From Smithella sp. (GTDB lineage: Bacteria > Desulfobacterota > Syntrophia > Syntrophales > Smithellaceae), in contig JAGOMJ010000019.1 of the NCBI GenBank assembly GCA_017993615.1, positions 1 through 43,710 on the forward strand: 43,710 bases of DNA. Direction: 5' to 3'. Position numbers and translations under genes: made by a program. This document shows positions 41,148 to 43,710 of the stretch, in pieces. The notes under the pieces are model-generated. The model saw only the letters and a list, made by a program, of their open reading frames with translations. It was not told the DNA's origin and made no database searches. Position 1 is the stretch's first letter. Every line of letters begins with the position of its first letter.

Positions 41148-42316
41148 ACCTTAAAATAATCAAAAAAACGTGTCTGCTCTTATGGATGTTTCTTCTGTTT
41201 ACGGTTGCGGCCGCAATGCCGGCCGGCGCCGCCGACATGGAAAACGCTCTGATGGAATGCGCTAAAATCAGGAACAACGCCACCCGACTGAAATGTTTTG
41301 ATAAACTGGCCCGTAAGCCATCCATCAAAGAAGAATCCACCGCCACAACAATCGAGAAAAAAGAGTCTGTCGCAGTCACCGCCGGAGACATGGAAACAAG
41401 CGAAGCCGCCGCAAAGCAAACGCCCTTATCCGTTATGGAAAAATACTGGGATATGAGCCTTGATCCCCGTAAGGAAAGAAATATTTTTGTCCTCTGGCCG
41501 TACCGGCCCTGCTATTTTCTGCCGCTGGCGTATAATTTTTCACCCAACAAGGATGCCGCGCTGGATTTCGATCCCGACGCCAAGGCAAAACACAATGAAG
41601 TAAAATTTCAACTGAGCTTCAAGTTTAAACTCTGGCGAGATATTATCAGGGATCATACCATAAAAAATATTATCGAAAAAAGTACCGGCATCCGAGGGGT
41701 TGATCTCTGGGTCGCCTATACACAGCAGTCGTTCTGGCAATTATATAACGATGCCTTTTCCGCTCCCTTTCGCGATACCAACTATGAACCGGAACTGCTA
41801 TTGAATTTCCGCATGCAGCGGGAGATCCCCTATCTTTTGGGAACAAAGCTGCAGTTTGTGAACATCGGCTTTAATCATCAGTCCAACGGCCGCTCCGAGC
41901 CGCTCTCCCGGAGCTGGAACCGTATTGTAGCCAATGTCGGCCTGGAAAAAAATTTTGGAACGGCTACCAATGATTCCTTCGAACTGCTGCTCAAGACGTG
42001 GTACCGGCTTCCCGAAGACGATGCCGACGATGACAATCCCGATCTTTCCAGATACATGGGATACGGCGAGTTATGGGGAACCCTCTACTGGAAAAAGCAG
42101 CGGTTCGCATTGATGCTGCGCAATAATTTACGTTCGGATAACAAAGGCGCGGTACAACTGGAATGGAGCATGCCGATGGCTTCTATCAACGAAAATCTGG
42201 CCAAAAAGATCAGCCTCTATGTGCAGTATTTCAACGGATACGGAGAAAGCCTGCTCGACTATAATAAAAACGTCAATCGAATCAGCGCCGGATTGATGCT
42301 TGCGGACTGGTACTGA
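41144..42316 (+). CDS. pldA: outer-membrane phospholipase A (OMPLA)
   Basis: Outer-membrane beta-barrel enzyme hydrolysing phospholipids that reach the outer leaflet. The 390 residues include a signal peptide (about 1-29, ending PAGAA) and a periplasmic N-terminal segment (MECAKIRNNATRLKCFDKLA, about 38-57). The 12-stranded barrel contains FKFKLWRDII, LWVAYTQQSFWQLYN and the active site NIGFNHQSNGRSEPLSRSWN (His about 245, Ser about 247, equivalent to E. coli His142/Ser144). It starts inside the kdsB stop, so the two LPS/envelope genes are coupled. Confidence 0.93.
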   Translation: MNLKIIKKTCLLLWMFLLFTVAAAMPAGAADMENALMECAKIRNNATRLKCFDKLARKPSIKEESTATTIEKKESVAVTAGDMETSEAAAKQTPLSVMEKYWDMSLDPRKERNIFVLWPYRPCYFLPLAYNFSPNKDAALDFDPDAKAKHNEVKFQLSFKFKLWRDIIRDHTIKNIIEKSTGIRGVDLWVAYTQQSFWQLYNDAFSAPFRDTNYEPELLLNFRMQREIPYLLGTKLQFVNIGFNHQSNGRSEPLSRSWNRIVANVGLEKNFGTATNDSFELLLKTWYRLPEDDADDDNPDLSRYMGYGELWGTLYWKKQRFALMLRNNLRSDNKGAVQLEWSMPMASINENLAKKISLYVQYFNGYGESLLDYNKNVNRISAGLMLADWY

Positions 42317-42357
42317 TTTTTGGATGCAAACGTCTAAAACACAACCGGTTTATCTTT

Positions 42358-42663
42358 ATGAAAGAAATCATAACAGCCACGGATGACCATACAGTTGAAA
42401 GCTCTCTGGGCTGGCGGGTCGATATTTTATCCATGGATGCTTTACGATATCAGGAGAGGGACAAAACCATCACATTTGAAATCGAAGACTATTCGGACGC
42501 TATTGGAGAACTCGAGTGGACAATTTACATCCCGCCGATATGCAAATGGCAGGATGAAAACCATCCGGAAGAAATCATTGGTCAGGAAAAACTGGACGAC
42601 ATTATCGACAGAATCAGCACGGCATTCTGGAAACTCGACATGAAAATTAGAGGAATAGCATGA
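42358..42663 (+). CDS. hypothetical protein, 101 residues
   Basis: Not recognised. A small acidic protein (MKEIITATDDHTVESSLGWR start) with alternating beta-type segments (KTITFEIEDY, ELEWTIYIPPICKW) and a C-terminal helix (KLDDIIDRISTAFWKLDMKI). No signal peptide or membrane segment. 41 bp after pldA with no clear ribosome binding site (TTTATCTTTATG). A shorter overlapping frame exists, but this one has the more protein-like composition. Confidence 0.6.
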   Translation: MKEIITATDDHTVESSLGWRVDILSMDALRYQERDKTITFEIEDYSDAIGELEWTIYIPPICKWQDENHPEEIIGQEKLDDIIDRISTAFWKLDMKIRGIA

Positions 42664-42877
42664 TCACATCTTCTGTGAAAAGAATTTTTCTGCTGTGGTC
42701 TGATAGTTAAGGTTATGAATTAATGACGAAATTACAGGATTGCTTAAAAACGCCTTTTGTTGTATGTTTTCATAAAGGATTTTTTGAGGAAAATTGATGT
42801 CAAATCATCACTGAAACAAATCCGTATAAATCGATCAAACACAAATACTATCAATTTTCTTTTTAGGGAAGTGCTCC

Positions 42878-43258
42878 ATGAGTTCAGATTTTTCTCTTGA
42901 ATTTAAAGAAAGGTACATTCATCTAATTCATGCACCGGATTATGAAATTTCGCCGGAAAGCAATGACATCCTATGGGCTGAATTAGCCAAGGCCTGCCGC
43001 AAATATAAATGCCTGAAAGTCTTAACGGAAGGCTCCAACCAGAAAAGAAGAATTACTTCCATGGACGCTTATCAATCCGGCGCTCAAGCGGCGGAGTCCA
43101 TTCCGGGAATGACTCTGGCCATCTGTATTGACGATTACACTCCTGACGACATTACTCAATTTTTTAAAAATGTTGCCTATAACAGAGGCGCCCGCATCGA
43201 ATTCTTCAACGACAAGAAAAAAGCTCTCGCCTGGCTCGGCTTCGAAGACACCGAGTAA
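42878..43258 (+). CDS. STAS/SpoIIAA-like small protein
   Basis: A 126-residue soluble protein resembling the SpoIIAA-like STAS/SEC14 group. It shows the common pattern of a central Gly-rich beta strand and the C-terminal FFKNVAYNRGARIEFFNDKK followed by ALAWLGF. Such proteins may bind lipids or act in stress responses, but the role is undetermined. AGGGAAG lies upstream of the ATG. The 214-bp gap before it is AT-rich with no further feature. Confidence 0.6.
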   Translation: MSSDFSLEFKERYIHLIHAPDYEISPESNDILWAELAKACRKYKCLKVLTEGSNQKRRITSMDAYQSGAQAAESIPGMTLAICIDDYTPDDITQFFKNVAYNRGARIEFFNDKKKALAWLGFEDTE

Positions 43259-43319
43259 ATCCCAACAAGGATTTTATATAAAGTAAAGTTATTAATTATT
43301 GTGGGCCTGAGAATATATC

Positions 43320-43710
43320 ATGACTATTCATAGCTATTCAAAATTAGAAATTGCTACTCAGCAATTGGATACAGCGTTAATGCTTTATTTCGAAGACAAA
43401 AATTATTTCTCAGTCATAACTTTAGCAGGAGCAGCGGAAGAAATACTCGCGGTGTACCTCAAGCTTCATAAACAACCTAATGCATTTGAGGAAATGTTGG
43501 ATTCATCGCTATTAATTGGCGAATTATTGTATAATTCAAAAGGTTCAAGAGACAGTATGTACAAAACAATCAATCGAGTTAAAAATGGTTCAAAACACAT
43601 GAAAGGAAGAGATGATATAAATATTCAATGTAATCTAAAAGAAGAAGCGCAAAACATTCTTGATCGTGCAGTTTCTAATTTTTACACATTGATGACTTTT
43701 GAGAATCTTA
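43320..43710 (+). CDS. hypothetical protein, truncated by the window end
   Basis: An open frame of 130 codons from ATG 43320 that runs off the window: MTIHSYSKLEIATQQLDTAL and so on, helical in look (NYFSVITLAGAAEEILAVYL, SRDSMYKTINRVKNGSKHMK). Composition is AT-rich and unlike the neighbouring LPS genes. I do not recognise the family; the all-helical pattern would suit a HEPN-like or regulatory protein, but this is a guess. No strong ribosome binding site precedes it. Confidence 0.7.
   Translation, partial: MTIHSYSKLEIATQQLDTALMLYFEDKNYFSVITLAGAAEEILAVYLKLHKQPNAFEEMLDSSLLIGELLYNSKGSRDSMYKTINRVKNGSKHMKGRDDINIQCNLKEEAQNILDRAVSNFYTLMTFENL

Noticed and set aside
1-43710. tRNA, rRNA or CRISPR features, and selenocysteine UGA codons
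   Set aside because: No cloverleaf, rRNA segment or regular repeat-spacer array was seen, and every called gene is closed without recoding. selC was looked for around selA and not found.

Overview
The window looks like chromosomal DNA from a Gram-negative anaerobe, probably Desulfobacterota (a Syntrophales-like lineage is my best guess). The clues are: rpsF-rpsR-DUF2232-rplI-dnaB gene order; an rpmH-rnpA-yidD-yidC-jag-mnmE cluster; a two-subunit glycine decarboxylase (gcvPA/gcvPB) with its own lipA and lpdA; sigma-54 regulation; lipopolysaccharide genes (hldD, kdsB) with outer-membrane phospholipase A; and selA. The lineage is inferred from gene content, not from a phylogeny.

Layout. 1-127 is the right end of an IS3-family element. 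249-4058 (minus) is the S6/S18/L9/DnaB operon with a probable S6:S18 autoregulatory leader. 4263-6889 (minus) carries a patatin-like lipase and a CPA2 antiporter. 7042-11855 (minus) is the L34/RNase P/YidC/Jag/MnmE cluster. 12014-18526 is a lipid-metabolism locus: a TetR regulator diverges from an SCP2-like protein, followed by two dissimilar acyl-CoA dehydrogenases, two dissimilar MaoC-fold proteins and a sigma-54 response regulator. A histidine kinase converges on the regulator at 18575-20125. Residue complementarity in both enzyme pairs suggests heteromeric beta-oxidation enzymes, as in steroid side-chain degradation.

20478-21075 (minus) holds a small lysine-rich exported protein behind a textbook -24/-12 sigma-54 promoter. 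Two palindromes centred 21 bp apart, about 128 and 149 bp upstream of the predicted start, look like a tandem enhancer for a sigma-54 activator. I regard this as one of the two most interesting parts of the window. 21131-30560 carries a flavoprotein, then a minus-strand glycine cleavage operon (gcvT-gcvH-gcvPA-gcvPB-lipA-lpdA-cupin) and peptide deformylase.

30836-43710 (plus) carries a HemN-like radical SAM protein, selA, an accessory block, rluD-pgeF, hldD, kdsB-pldA and small unknown genes. The accessory block (33.7-37.1 kb) is the second main find. Three unrelated cargo genes (a beta-propeller protein, an AAA/DUF4143 ATPase and an AT-rich pRiA4b ORF-3 protein) are each followed by a copy of the 5' end of rluD; two copies are decayed and the last is the intact gene. 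This looks like repeated insertion at the start of rluD. REP-like hairpins punctuate the same region.
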